Shown here one piece after another: positions 1 through 7,337 of a stretch of DNA of 12,528 nt. Each line of letters opens with the position of its first letter. Positions within the stretch are counted from its first letter, which is position 1. The translations under genes were made by a program, and so were the position numbers. The notes under the pieces are model-generated. The model ran no database searches. It saw nothing but the letters and a program-made list of their open reading frames with translations, and was not told the DNA's origin. Source of the stretch: Prevotellaceae bacterium (GTDB lineage Bacteria; Bacteroidota; Bacteroidia; Bacteroidales; UBA932); contig JAIROQ010000052.1 in the NCBI GenBank assembly GCA_031257455.1, positions 1 to 12,528 of the forward strand, in the 5' to 3' direction.

Positions 1-65
1 TGTGCTGTGCTGTGCTGTGCTGTGCTGTGCTGTGCTGTGCTGTGCTGTGCTGTGCTGTGCTGTGC
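1..65. repeat. Pentanucleotide microsatellite (TGTGC)x13
   Basis: Thirteen uninterrupted copies of TGTGC fill the first 65 bases. The tract starts at the window edge, so the true copy number may be larger. Because the period is 5, the tract has no stop codon in any frame on either strand: it reads C-A-V-L-C on plus and A-Q-H-S-T on minus. If it lies in a gene or leader to the left, slippage would change the frame or the spacing. No start codon in this window ties it to a reading frame. A contig end caused by an unresolved repeat is an equally good explanation. Confidence 0.95.
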
Positions 66-78
66 GCTGACAACAGCT

Positions 79-117
79 CAAAGCTACGGATAATTCCGTT
101 ACGAAGCAGGGGCTTTG
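79..117. other. Nested stem-loop of unknown role
   Basis: CAAAGC at 79-84 pairs with GCTTTG at 112-117. Inside them ACGGA (86-90) pairs with TCCGT (95-99) around a TAAT loop. The structure lies 50-90 bases downstream of the minus-strand promoter-like box at 171-178, so it would sit in that transcript's leader or in a small RNA. I do not recognise it as a known RNA family. Apart from this, the microsatellite and the promoter, I see no gene in 1-249. Confidence 0.3.
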
Positions 118-170
118 GCGATATGTTTTCAAGAAGTTTTGCACAATGCGGTTTTTATTAAAAAACGCTG

Positions 171-178
171 CAAAAGTA
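171..178 (-). promoter_or_regulatory. Bacteroidota -7 box (TACTTTTG) pointing out of the window
   Basis: On the minus strand the sequence reads TACTTTTG followed by CAG, an exact match to TAnnTTTG. A TTTG lies upstream at 194-197 (minus), but the gap is only about 15 bases, shorter than usual. Transcription would run toward base 1, through the stem-loop at 79-117 and the microsatellite. No ATG start follows in that direction before the window ends, so the target is either a gene off the left side with a long leader or an RNA. Confidence 0.45.
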
Positions 179-249
179 CCGCCCCCTTGTTACAAAAGAA
201 TGACCGGATTATTACAAAACAGTTACAGTGGCCAAATGTTGGTAGAAAC

Positions 250-1764
250 TTAAAACCCGAAGTCGGTTACATTTTTTTCTTCCTGCTGTTCCCGTTGGGG
301 CAATTGCGCTATCTGGTGTTCGGCGTTTCCCTGTACGAAAATAGCTTTGTCGGGACGTCCCGGACAAATATATTCGCAACCGCCGCAACCAATACATAAG
401 TTGGTATCTACTTCCGGCAGCAGCAATCCATCGCGGTACGGCGCCATGTGTACGGCTTTGGTGGGGCAGTGTTCGTCACATGCGCCGCAATCCGTTCCGT
501 CAATAACCACAATGCAATTGCCGGCTTTGAATGTGGCTTTGCCGATTTGGGTGGTCTTTTTCTGTTCTACCGTCAAGGGACGCAATGCGCCGTTGGGGCA
601 GATAGACGAACAGTCCGTACATTCATAGTTGCAATAGGAATTATTGTAGTCCATGACCGGCATCATCACGCCGTCCAAACCGTATTCGCCCAATGCCGGA
701 CGCAATGCCTGCGAAGGGCATTTGGCAATGCATGCATGGCAGGCTGTACAATGTTGTTTCAGGTGCTCCAGACTTTGCGCGCCCGGCGGCGCAATGGCTT
801 TCGGGTTATTGGCGGGCAAGGACAGTTTCGGGGTTACCAGTTTGGCTATCGCCGCTATTCCCAACAACCCGGCTGAGGTAATGAATACCCTGCGTTTAGA
901 GGGGTCGGGCGTTGCCGGCCGTTCTTTCCATGCATAGGCAAAGCGGAAGCCAATGGCATTAAATTTACAAACAGTCGTGCAATTGTAGCATTGCACGCAA
1001 CGCGAAATATCCACCCGTTCCTCTTTCGCGTGCACGCATTGCGCCTTGCAGGAAATTTCACACATACGGCAATGGGTACACCGGTCTTTATCAATTCTGA
1101 TACGGAAGAGGGAATACTTGGAAAGCAAGCCCAGCAACGAACCTACGGGACAAATGGTATTACAGTACAGACGTCCGCGCCAGGCGCTCATTACGGTAAC
1201 CAGCACAAAAAACGCCGCCCCGCCAATAATACTGCCATAAGTAAACGTTTTGTAACTTACGCGGTAGAAGGTCGTGGAAAACAGGGTCGCTCCCCAGTTG
1301 TTAATACCGGTTACCGAAGGGCGGAATACGTTTTCCGCTACGCGCCCGTAGTTGCTGTAGGGGTCTAACCACAACAGCAGGGTCGCGCTGCCTAAAATCA
1401 TCAATACTGCGGTAGCCGTCATAATGCCGTAACGCAGCCAGCGGTGCGGCTTTGCATATTGGTAACGGCGGGCTTTCCTGCTTTTGAAAAGGTTGGCAAC
1501 AGTCGTAACCACATCCTGGAAAATGCCGGCAGGACAGAGTACGGAACAATAAACGCGCCCGAACAGGAGGGTCAGCGATACGATAAACAGCAATATGCCC
1601 AATGTGCCGGCAGCAGCCCCCAGCAAGGCGGGCGTGAATTGCCACCGCAGCAGTCCCTGCAAAAAAGCCGTAGTTTCCCCGCTAATATCTACAAAGACCA
1701 GCGTGATGAACGTTAAAATCAGCAACGCAATAATAACACGTAAATGACGAAGTATTTTATACAT
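250..1764 (-). CDS. Membrane polyferredoxin, NapH-like half fused to NapG/MauM-like half
   Basis: A 504-residue iron-sulfur membrane protein, likely passing electrons between the membrane and periplasmic or membrane-bound partners. Residues 1-285 are NapH-like: hydrophobic segments near 10-26, 46-69, 111-133 and 176-194, two CxxxCP motifs (C73/C77 and C201/C205), then two 4Fe-4S motifs (C229-C232-C235-C239 and C256-C259-C262-C266). After these comes a basic RRVF at 291-294 followed by a hydrophobic stretch, resembling an internal Tat-type or anchor signal. The C-terminal half (339-467) carries four further cysteine groups: C339/342/345/349, C378/382/385/389, C417/426/429/433 and C457/460/463/467, as in NapG/MauM ferredoxins. 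In nitrate reductase systems these halves are separate subunits. The gene follows the DUF362 gene by 93 bp with no TAnnTTTG box between, so they probably form an operon. No nitrate reductase gene is present, so the partner and substrate are unknown. Confidence 0.88.
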   Translation of the reverse strand: MYKILRHLRVIIALLILTFITLVFVDISGETTAFLQGLLRWQFTPALLGAAAGTLGILLFIVSLTLLFGRVYCSVLCPAGIFQDVVTTVANLFKSRKARRYQYAKPHRWLRYGIMTATAVLMILGSATLLLWLDPYSNYGRVAENVFRPSVTGINNWGATLFSTTFYRVSYKTFTYGSIIGGAAFFVLVTVMSAWRGRLYCNTICPVGSLLGLLSKYSLFRIRIDKDRCTHCRMCEISCKAQCVHAKEERVDISRCVQCYNCTTVCKFNAIGFRFAYAWKERPATPDPSKRRVFITSAGLLGIAAIAKLVTPKLSLPANNPKAIAPPGAQSLEHLKQHCTACHACIAKCPSQALRPALGEYGLDGVMMPVMDYNNSYCNYECTDCSSICPNGALRPLTVEQKKTTQIGKATFKAGNCIVVIDGTDCGACDEHCPTKAVHMAPYRDGLLLPEVDTNLCIGCGGCEYICPGRPDKAIFVQGNAEHQIAQLPQREQQEEKNVTDFGF

Positions 1765-1857
1765 AATTTCGGATTTTTTTCACCCATTTACATAAGCTAT
1801 CCTTACGTCCCTTAAAATAGTTAGTAACGTTGTTGATAACTTTTGTAATCTGTGTTG

Positions 1858-2784
1858 TTATAATCGGATACGCTCTATCTTCAGGGTATCGAGCTTGGTT
1901 GTTCCCACGTTCATTTCTTCGCCCAGTTTGATATGGCTGGCATCATTAATGCTCATGGTTTTGTATTGATTGAAAAAGTTCACGGAAGCCGTATCCACCG
2001 CTACCGGGTCAATCGCGATAAATATCGCTTTGGGCGTTTGCACGTCATTCAGGCTGGTGCCCTGCGGCCCGTTTTGCGTCATAATCCGGTAGGCGTCCAC
2101 AATATGTAATGCCGGTTTTTTATACGTGGAAAAATCGGCAATACATTGCTGCAAATCGTTGGAATGCCAGAAGCGGCGGTCCCACACTACGCCCATATTA
2201 TTTTTCATGGCAATGGTCATCTTTGCGCCGCCATGATTTTTCAGTACCGGCACATTTATCCATACATCATAATCCAAAATGGCTTCATGCACTTTGGCTT
2301 TTTTCAGGCGTTTTCCCTGCGGGATGGATACTTCCCGGTAATACTTTTCTTCGTGTGCAAACAGCATTTTTCCACCGGCGGCTTTCACGGCGTCTTCAAT
2401 GCCGCTGGTTTTGTAGCATTGTTTCCAGTCATCGCAGGTATGGTCGAAAACGGCCACTTCCGAAGCGCCCGCCGCCAGACAGTCTTTCACAATCGCCGCC
2501 ACCAGTTCGGGATTGGTGTCTGCCGCCAGTTCGGGTTTGCGATCCCAGCCTATATTCGGCTTGACAACTACCCGTTGTCCTTTCTTCACGAATTTTCCGA
2601 TACCGCCCATCGCGGCAATGGCTTTTCCGTAAAGTTGCACAGGCTCGCCGCCCATGACGGCTACTAAATCATTGGCCGTAGCAGAAGCCTTTGCCGGCTT
2701 GGCCAATAAATTTTCCGGTTGGAGTTGCATCATCCCGGCCGCGCCGCCCAATGCAAGCGTCTTTAGAAAATTTCTACGTTCCAT
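1858..2784 (-). CDS. Tat-exported DUF362 domain protein
   Basis: A 308-residue protein that matches the DUF362 family by eye. It has a typical twin-arginine signal at the N-terminus (RRNFLK at 3-8, then an Ala/Gly/Leu-rich core to about residue 22 and an AKA-type cleavage region near 28-33). This predicts export of a folded protein. The mature part has the family-like stretches VVVKPNIGW (near 72-80), VLKNHGG (near 181-187) and DPVAVDTAS (near 259-267). The biochemical role of DUF362 is not established. In Bacteroidota and other anaerobes it often sits beside ferredoxin-type proteins, as here with the polyferredoxin downstream. Tat export is usual for proteins that bind a cofactor before export, which would fit a redox role, but that is inference. 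The start is supported by a full promoter 30 bases upstream. Confidence 0.85.
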   Translation of the reverse strand: MERRNFLKTLALGGAAGMMQLQPENLLAKPAKASATANDLVAVMGGEPVQLYGKAIAAMGGIGKFVKKGQRVVVKPNIGWDRKPELAADTNPELVAAIVKDCLAAGASEVAVFDHTCDDWKQCYKTSGIEDAVKAAGGKMLFAHEEKYYREVSIPQGKRLKKAKVHEAILDYDVWINVPVLKNHGGAKMTIAMKNNMGVVWDRRFWHSNDLQQCIADFSTYKKPALHIVDAYRIMTQNGPQGTSLNDVQTPKAIFIAIDPVAVDTASVNFFNQYKTMSINDASHIKLGEEMNVGTTKLDTLKIERIRL

Positions 2785-2813
2785 AATGAATAATTTAAAA
2801 GGTTTTGAAAGTT

Positions 2814-2843
2814 CAAAAGTACAAATAATTATTGAAATACAAA
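2814..2843 (-). promoter_or_regulatory. Promoter of the DUF362/polyferredoxin operon
   Basis: On the minus strand a -33 type TTTG (2843-2840) is followed after 18 bases by TACTTTTG (2821-2814). This matches both elements of the Bacteroidota housekeeping promoter. The start codon lies at 2784, giving a leader of about 20-25 bases. It is the most complete promoter in the window. Confidence 0.75.
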
Positions 2844-2859
2844 AAAATATTTGTGGCAG

Positions 2860-3165
2860 GGGTGCATTTCAAATGGTCGCTTTTTTTGACATAATTCACA
2901 AAATTTGCAGAATTAACGGCTCCATGATTTTGTACAATCGCGCAATTATGCATCTCCTACGGAGATTTATCGGCGTTTTTTTGCATTGATTCTATTGATA
3001 TGGATGCCCTGACGGGCAATGTACGCACATAGCATATTCCAAGCATTTTTCCCACAAACGTTTTTCCCGTCAGGGAAAACAGTTCAATAGAAAAAGGCAT
3101 CCGTCCTGTTCCAAAACCTCGTAGCGATTTCCTGTTATCCGGATGCGACAATTTGAAATGCACCC
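2860..3165. mobile_element. MITE-like element with 15-21 bp terminal inverted repeats
   Basis: GGGTGCATTTCAAAT at 2860-2874 is exactly inverted at 3151-3165. The match extends inward to 21 bases with one mismatch (2860-2880 against 3145-3165). The 306 bp between contain a second, internal inverted repeat: TTCTATTGA plus CCCTGACGGG (2990-2998 and 3007-3016) against CCCGTCAGGG plus TCAATAGAA (3066-3075 and 3084-3092). They also contain local hairpins TCTCC-TAC-GGAGA, TGCCC-TGAC-GGGCA and TTTTCCC-GTCA-GGGAAAA. No transposase is present and no target duplication is obvious. It fills the gap between two divergent genes. It may be a non-autonomous transposon or a large dispersed palindromic repeat. 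Confidence 0.6.
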
Positions 3166-3187
3166 TCTATATCGGGCGATATAGAGG
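3164..3187. repeat. 10-bp perfect hairpin just upstream of the argS promoter
   Basis: CCTCTATATC (3164-3173) and GATATAGAGG (3178-3187) pair perfectly around a GGGC loop. The hairpin overlaps the right end of the MITE-like element by two bases and ends 18 bases before the argS -7 box. It could be an operator, a barrier to readthrough, or the hairpin next to which the element inserted. No T-run follows on the plus strand that would make it a standard terminator. Confidence 0.5.
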
Positions 3188-3205
3188 CGCTATACAAATT
3201 TTTCT

Positions 3206-3213
3206 TACCTTTG
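3206..3213 (+). promoter_or_regulatory. argS -7 box TACCTTTG
   Basis: TACCTTTG followed by CACC matches TAnnTTTG. No clear TTTG is seen at the -33 position. The argS ATG lies 38 bases downstream at 3252. This position argues against the longer reading frame that opens upstream at 3153, because that start would precede the promoter. Confidence 0.65.
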
Positions 3214-3251
3214 CACCTCGTGTAAAACAATTAACAGACCATTTGAATTTT

Positions 3252-5030
3252 ATGACTGCAGAACAATTTTTGAACAAAGAAATAGCCGAAGTGATTAGTA
3301 CCCTGTATGCGCAACCCGCGCCGGATGCGGCATTGCAATTGCAGGCTACCCGCAGGGAATTTGAAGGCGACTTCACGGCAATGATGTATCCATTGTTAAA
3401 AATCAGTAAAAAATCGCCGGAGCAAACGGGCGAAGAAGTCGGTAACCGGTTGCTGCAACAATGTCCTGAAGTCGCTTCTTTCAATGTGGTGAAGGGTTTT
3501 TTGAATATTAAATTATCGGCTGATTTTTGGCATAAACAGTTTGCCGCTATCGCCGGCTCGGAACGCTACGGGATGCACCCGTCTTCGGGAAAGACAGTCG
3601 TTATAGAATACTCGTCTCCCAATACAAATAAGCCATTACACTTGGGACATATCCGCAATAATTTATTGGGATGGTCGGTAGCGCAGCTTCTGGAAGCCAA
3701 TGGACACAGGGTAATCAAAGTAAATCTGGTAAACGATCGGGGTATTCATATTTGCAAGTCCATGCTGGCATGGCAAAAATGGGGCAAAGGCGAAACGCCG
3801 GAATCGTCCGGGAAGAAAGGCGACCACCTGGTCGGGGAATATTACGTGTTATTCGACAAGGAATATAAAAAGCAACAGGCAGCGCTGAAAATGCAAGGCA
3901 AAAGTGATGCGGACGCCGCCAAACAGGCGCCGGCAATAGGCGAAGCGCAGGAAATGCTGCGCCGGTGGGAACAGGGCGATGAAGAAACGGTAAACTTGTG
4001 GCGTACGATGAACACGTGGGTGTATGCGGGTTTTGATGAAACCTATCAAAAACTCGGCGTACATTTTGACAGGATTTATTACGAATCCGGCACGTACTTA
4101 TTAGGCAAAAAAATGATTGCCGAAGGTTTGCAAAAAGGCGTGTTTATGCGGCGTCCGGACGGTTCGGTGTGGATAGATTTAACGGCTGACGGTTTAGACC
4201 AGAAATTAGTATTGCGCTCCGATGGCACGTCAGTTTATATGACGCAAGACCTTGGGACGGCGCAGCAGCGCTACGAAGAATATCATTTTGACGAACACAT
4301 ATACGTGGTGGGCAATGAACAGAATTATCATTTTCAAGCGTTAAAATTAGTACTGGGTAAATTAGGTTATCCATGGGCTGCGGCGATTTATCACTTGTCG
4401 TACGGCATGGTGGAATTACCCGAAGGCAAAATGAAATCACGCGAAGGCACGGTAGTGGACGCAGACGATTTGATAGATGAAATGATTGCCACCGCCCGTG
4501 AAACTTCCACCGCATTGGGTAAACTTGATGAAATACCGGCAGACGAACAACAACGCCTCTTTGAAATGGTCGGGCTGGGAGCGCTGAAATATTTTATCCT
4601 GAAAGTAGATCCGAAAAAGACGATGCTCTTTGACCCCAAAGAATCTATTGATTTCAACGGCCACACGGGGCCATTTATCCAATACACCCATGCCCGCATA
4701 AAATCAGTATTGCGCAAGGCGGCGGAACAGGCATTGCAGCCTGCATTGACCGATGCCGCATGGATGGAAAAAGAAATTTCGCTTATAAAATTATTGCATG
4801 CCTTTCCTGCAAAAATCCGCGAAGCGGGCGATGAACATTCACCGGCATTGATTGCCAATTATGCTTACGAGCTGGCGAAAGAATTTAACCAATACTACCA
4901 TGACGTTTCCATACTGAAAGAACCGGACGCCGCGCTGAAAAAACAACGCTTGCTGCTCCTGCAACAGGTAGCCGCCGTATTAAAGACGGCCATGAATATC
5001 TTAGGCATCGCACTGCCGGAAAGAATGTAG
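3252..5030 (+). CDS. argS: Arginyl-tRNA synthetase
   Basis: A cytoplasmic class I aminoacyl-tRNA synthetase that charges tRNA-Arg, 592 residues, which is normal for the family. The N-terminal tRNA-binding domain (about 1-100) is followed by the catalytic Rossmann domain with the HIGH-type motif HLGH at 130-133 in the context SSPNTNKPLHLGH. The KMSKS-equivalent is KMKSREG at 393-399. The C-terminal DALR-type anticodon-binding domain begins near TGPFIQYTHAR (about 475) and runs to the end. The frame is open upstream to an ATG at 3153, but that would lie inside a terminal inverted repeat and before the -7 box at 3206, so the start MTAEQFLNKE at 3252 is preferred. The gene has its own promoter, and the next gene starts 71 bases downstream with another. 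Confidence 0.97.
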   Translation: MTAEQFLNKEIAEVISTLYAQPAPDAALQLQATRREFEGDFTAMMYPLLKISKKSPEQTGEEVGNRLLQQCPEVASFNVVKGFLNIKLSADFWHKQFAAIAGSERYGMHPSSGKTVVIEYSSPNTNKPLHLGHIRNNLLGWSVAQLLEANGHRVIKVNLVNDRGIHICKSMLAWQKWGKGETPESSGKKGDHLVGEYYVLFDKEYKKQQAALKMQGKSDADAAKQAPAIGEAQEMLRRWEQGDEETVNLWRTMNTWVYAGFDETYQKLGVHFDRIYYESGTYLLGKKMIAEGLQKGVFMRRPDGSVWIDLTADGLDQKLVLRSDGTSVYMTQDLGTAQQRYEEYHFDEHIYVVGNEQNYHFQALKLVLGKLGYPWAAAIYHLSYGMVELPEGKMKSREGTVVDADDLIDEMIATARETSTALGKLDEIPADEQQRLFEMVGLGALKYFILKVDPKKTMLFDPKESIDFNGHTGPFIQYTHARIKSVLRKAAEQALQPALTDAAWMEKEISLIKLLHAFPAKIREAGDEHSPALIANYAYELAKEFNQYYHDVSILKEPDAALKKQRLLLLQQVAAVLKTAMNILGIALPERM

Positions 5031-5073
5031 TTTTGAATTGCCCGTCAACTCCTCTTTCCACCAAAATAAATTG

Positions 5074-5081
5074 TATATTTG
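5074..5081 (+). promoter_or_regulatory. -7 box TATATTTG of the GT2 gene
   Basis: TATATTTG followed by CAACC matches TAnnTTTG. It lies 21 bases before the ATG at 5102. No good TTTG is seen at -33. It sets the start of the glycosyltransferase at 5102 rather than at the earlier in-frame ATG at 5033, which would lie before the promoter. Confidence 0.65.
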
Positions 5082-5101
5082 CAACCAGATTTTTAGAAAA
5101 T

Positions 5102-5833
5102 ATGAGCGATACGTTGGTAATTATTCCCATGTACAATGAATGTGAAAATGCGGAAAGAATTTTGCGGAAGGTTTTTTCTTTCGGTCGTTTTCATGTTTTA
5201 GTCATTGACGACCATTCTCCCGATGGCACGGCTGCTATCGTTAAGCGTCTGCAAAAGGAATTTCCGGAACAGTTGCATTTAATAGAACGCGCCGGCAAAT
5301 TGGGCTTGGGCACTGCTTATATCACGGGATTTCATTGGGCGCTGGCGCATGAATATGAATATGTCATCGAGATGGACGCCGATTTTTCGCATAACCCGGA
5401 CGACCTGCCGCGCCTGTATGAGGCCTGTGCCAATGGCGCGGATGTAGTTATCGGGTCGCGTTATTCCAATGGCGTGAGCGTGGTAAACTGGCCGCTCGGC
5501 CGCGTATTGATGTCCTACTTCGCTTCCAAATACGTGCGGCTGATTACCGGCATGCACGTGCATGATACGACTGCCGGCTTTGTATGTTACCGCCGCCGCG
5601 TATTGCAACATATTCCATTAGACCGCATCCGCATGAAAGGCTACGGCTTCCAAATCGAAATGAAATACTTCGCTTATAAATCAGGATTTACGATAAAGGA
5701 AGCGCCTATTATTTTTATCGACCGCAAAGAGGGCGCGTCCAAAATGAGCGGCGGCATCTTTAATGAAGCCTGCATGGGCGTGCTGAAATTACGGTTCCGG
5801 CGGGTCAAGAAGTGGAAGCGCCTTTGTCCGTAG
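5102..5833 (+). CDS. Polyprenyl/dolichyl-phosphate mannosyltransferase-like GT2 enzyme
   Basis: A 243-residue family 2 glycosyltransferase of the dolichol-phosphate mannose synthase (DPM1/Ppm1) type. It is expected to move a hexose, usually mannose from GDP-mannose, onto a polyprenyl phosphate at the cytoplasmic face of the inner membrane. The motifs appear in family order: IPMYNE at 8-13, IDDHSPDG at 35-42, the metal-binding DAD in EMDADFSHNP at 90-99, GSRY at 118-121, and the C-terminal RKEGASKMSGG. No membrane anchor domain follows, so it is the short, peripheral form. The exact sugar cannot be read from sequence. It has its own -7 box and probably leads the unit GT2-pyrC-EamA. The stop codon lies inside a small hairpin (5823-5839). 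Confidence 0.88.
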   Translation: MSDTLVIIPMYNECENAERILRKVFSFGRFHVLVIDDHSPDGTAAIVKRLQKEFPEQLHLIERAGKLGLGTAYITGFHWALAHEYEYVIEMDADFSHNPDDLPRLYEACANGADVVIGSRYSNGVSVVNWPLGRVLMSYFASKYVRLITGMHVHDTTAGFVCYRRRVLQHIPLDRIRMKGYGFQIEMKYFAYKSGFTIKEAPIIFIDRKEGASKMSGGIFNEACMGVLKLRFRRVKKWKRLCP

Positions 5834-5839
5834 GACAAA
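5823..5839. repeat. Small hairpin over the GT2 stop codon
   Basis: TTTGTCC (5823-5829) pairs with GGACAAA (5833-5839) around a GTA loop. The TAG stop at 5831-5833 lies in the loop and first stem base. There is no T-run behind it, so it does not look like a simple terminator. The CC-GTA-GG core resembles the CC-TAC-GG core of a hairpin in the 2860-3165 element. Confidence 0.5.
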
Positions 5840-5846
5840 ATAGCAA

Positions 5847-5870
5847 GATTTAAAGATTTAAAGATTTAAA
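5847..5870. repeat. Tandem octamer (GATTTAAA)x3
   Basis: Three perfect copies of GATTTAAA lie in tandem in the GT2-pyrC gap. It is AT-rich with no visible promoter. Confidence 0.85.
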
Positions 5871-5897
5871 GAAATGGCAAAACAACCCTGCGGGACG

Positions 5898-5917
5898 TTT
5901 CCCCCACGTGGGGGAAA
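5898..5917. repeat. 20-bp perfect palindrome TTTCCCCCACGTGGGGGAAA
   Basis: The 20 bases are exactly their own reverse complement, centred on an ACGT core. GGGACGTTTCC starts just before it (from 5892) and recurs near 5936-5946, where ACGTTT-CCA-AAACGT forms a second, smaller hairpin. It lies between GT2 and pyrC. It could be a repeat-family palindrome, a protein-binding operator, or an RNA hairpin that reduces readthrough into pyrC. Confidence 0.8.
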
Positions 5918-5964
5918 GGCAAAACAGGTGGCGGGGACGTTTCCAAAACGTTATTGCTGCTTCG

Positions 5965-5999
5965 CATAACTCATAATTCATAACTCATAACTCATAACT
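5965..5999. repeat. Tandem heptamer (CATAACT)x5 next to the pyrC start
   Basis: Five tandem copies of CATAACT, the second with a single change (CATAATT), end nine bases before the pyrC ATG. They form most of the leader. Changes in copy number would change spacing but not the reading frame. Confidence 0.85.
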
Positions 6000-6008
6000 C
6001 CAAAAAGT

Positions 6009-7337
6009 ATGTCTTTCTTTATACGCAATGCCACGATAATTAACGAGGGGCTGGGTGTTCAAGGCAGCCTTTTTATCAGCGGCGGCATTATTCAACGTAT
6101 TTACCTGTCGCCGGAATTGCCCGAAATCCCTGCCGGCAGTACGGTGATTGACGCTACCGGGCAATGGCTGTTGCCCGGCGTGATTGATACGCATGTGCAT
6201 TTCCGCGAACCCGGCGCAACGCATAAAGCCTGTATCGCATCGGAAACGCGTGCAGCGGCGGCCGGCGGCGTTACTTCGTTTATCGACATGCCCAACAATA
6301 CGCCCGCTACGGCCACGCTGGACTTGCTGGAAGAAAAATGCCGCCGCGCCGCCGCCGTATCATTGTTGAATTATTCGTTTTACTTGGGCGCAACCAACGA
6401 TAACCTTGCGGAGATAAAACATATCAATCCGGCGGAAGTAGGCGGCGTGAAACTGTTTTTAGGCTCCTCCACCGGAAATATGTTGGTGGATGATGAAAAA
6501 ACCATAGCGGCTATTTTTGCCGAATCGCCGGTATTGACGGCGGTGCATTGCGAAGACGACCGGCTTATCCGGCGCAACCTGACTGCCCTTGTGGCACGCT
6601 ACGGCGAGGCATTGCCGGCCGGAATGCATCCGCATATCCGTACGGCAGCGGCTTGCCTGCGCAGCGCCGAACGCGTGATGACTTTGGCATTGAAATACCG
6701 GGCGGCGGTGCATGTATTGCACGTTACTACTGCCCAAGAGTGCGCATTGTTCTCGCCGGGCGCCGCCATTACTGCCGAAGCCTGTATACCGCACTTGTGG
6801 TTTGACGACAGCGCTTATGCACAGGGGCAGCATTTTGTAAAATGCAATCCGGCCGTCAAAACCGCTGCCGACCGCGAAGCCTTGCGCCATGCGGTAACCA
6901 ACGGTGGTATCACCACCATCGCCACCGACCATGCACCACACACGCGCAGCGAAAAACAACAACCCTATTTGCAGGCGCCGGCGGGTATGCCTTCGGTGCA
7001 ATATGCGCTGCCGCTGATGCTGGAACTGTGCCGCGAAAAAATCTTTACGCCCGGAATGGTAGTGGAACGTATGTGCCATGCTCCGGCAAAGTTGTTCAAG
7101 ATAGTCCGGCGGGGCTTTATCCGCGAAGGCTATTATGCCGATTTGGCATTAGTGCATCCTGACAGGGAATGGCGTATTACGGACGCTACCGTGCTGTCGA
7201 AATGCGGATGGACGCCTTATGCCGGAACAACCGTACATGCACAGGTTACCCATACCTTTGTTAATGGCGTGCCGGTGTTCGTAAACGGAAAAATAAACGA
7301 CTCCGTCAGAGGCCAACGATTACTTTTTACCGCATGA
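6009..7337 (+). CDS. pyrC: Dihydroorotase
   Basis: A 442-residue amidohydrolase of the dihydroorotase type. It catalyses ring closure of carbamoyl-aspartate to dihydroorotate in pyrimidine synthesis, in the cytoplasm. The binuclear metal site is complete: HVH at 62-64 in DTHVHFREPG, the lysine that becomes carboxylated at 148 in GGVKLFLGSS, H180 in the HCED motif, H238 in VLHVTT, and D307 in ATDHAPH. It resembles the longer class I enzymes rather than the ~350-residue E. coli type. The substrate-binding region FREPG (65-69) supports dihydroorotase over hydantoinase or allantoinase. No -7 box is seen in the 175-bp gap upstream, so it is probably read from the GT2 promoter. It overlaps the next gene by ATGA. 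Confidence 0.94.
   Translation: MSFFIRNATIINEGLGVQGSLFISGGIIQRIYLSPELPEIPAGSTVIDATGQWLLPGVIDTHVHFREPGATHKACIASETRAAAAGGVTSFIDMPNNTPATATLDLLEEKCRRAAAVSLLNYSFYLGATNDNLAEIKHINPAEVGGVKLFLGSSTGNMLVDDEKTIAAIFAESPVLTAVHCEDDRLIRRNLTALVARYGEALPAGMHPHIRTAAACLRSAERVMTLALKYRAAVHVLHVTTAQECALFSPGAAITAEACIPHLWFDDSAYAQGQHFVKCNPAVKTAADREALRHAVTNGGITTIATDHAPHTRSEKQQPYLQAPAGMPSVQYALPLMLELCREKIFTPGMVVERMCHAPAKLFKIVRRGFIREGYYADLALVHPDREWRITDATVLSKCGWTPYAGTTVHAQVTHTFVNGVPVFVNGKINDSVRGQRLLFTA

Noticed and set aside
2146..2667. Long plus-strand frames opposite the DUF362 gene
   Set aside because: They lie antisense to a well-supported gene with a promoter and Tat signal and show no family features.
2957..3163. 68-codon minus-strand frame inside the MITE-like element
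   Set aside because: It uses a GTG in the terminal repeat and spans the palindromic interior, so an open frame by chance is likely. Conservation between copies would be needed to accept it.
3153..3251. Upstream in-frame extension of argS (33 more codons)
   Set aside because: It starts inside a terminal inverted repeat and before the TACCTTTG box at 3206; family length and the MTAEQF start at 3252 fit better.
5033..5101. Upstream in-frame extension of the GT2 gene
   Set aside because: The ATG at 5033 precedes the TATATTTG box at 5074 and lies just after the argS stop; the start at 5102 fits the family N-terminus.
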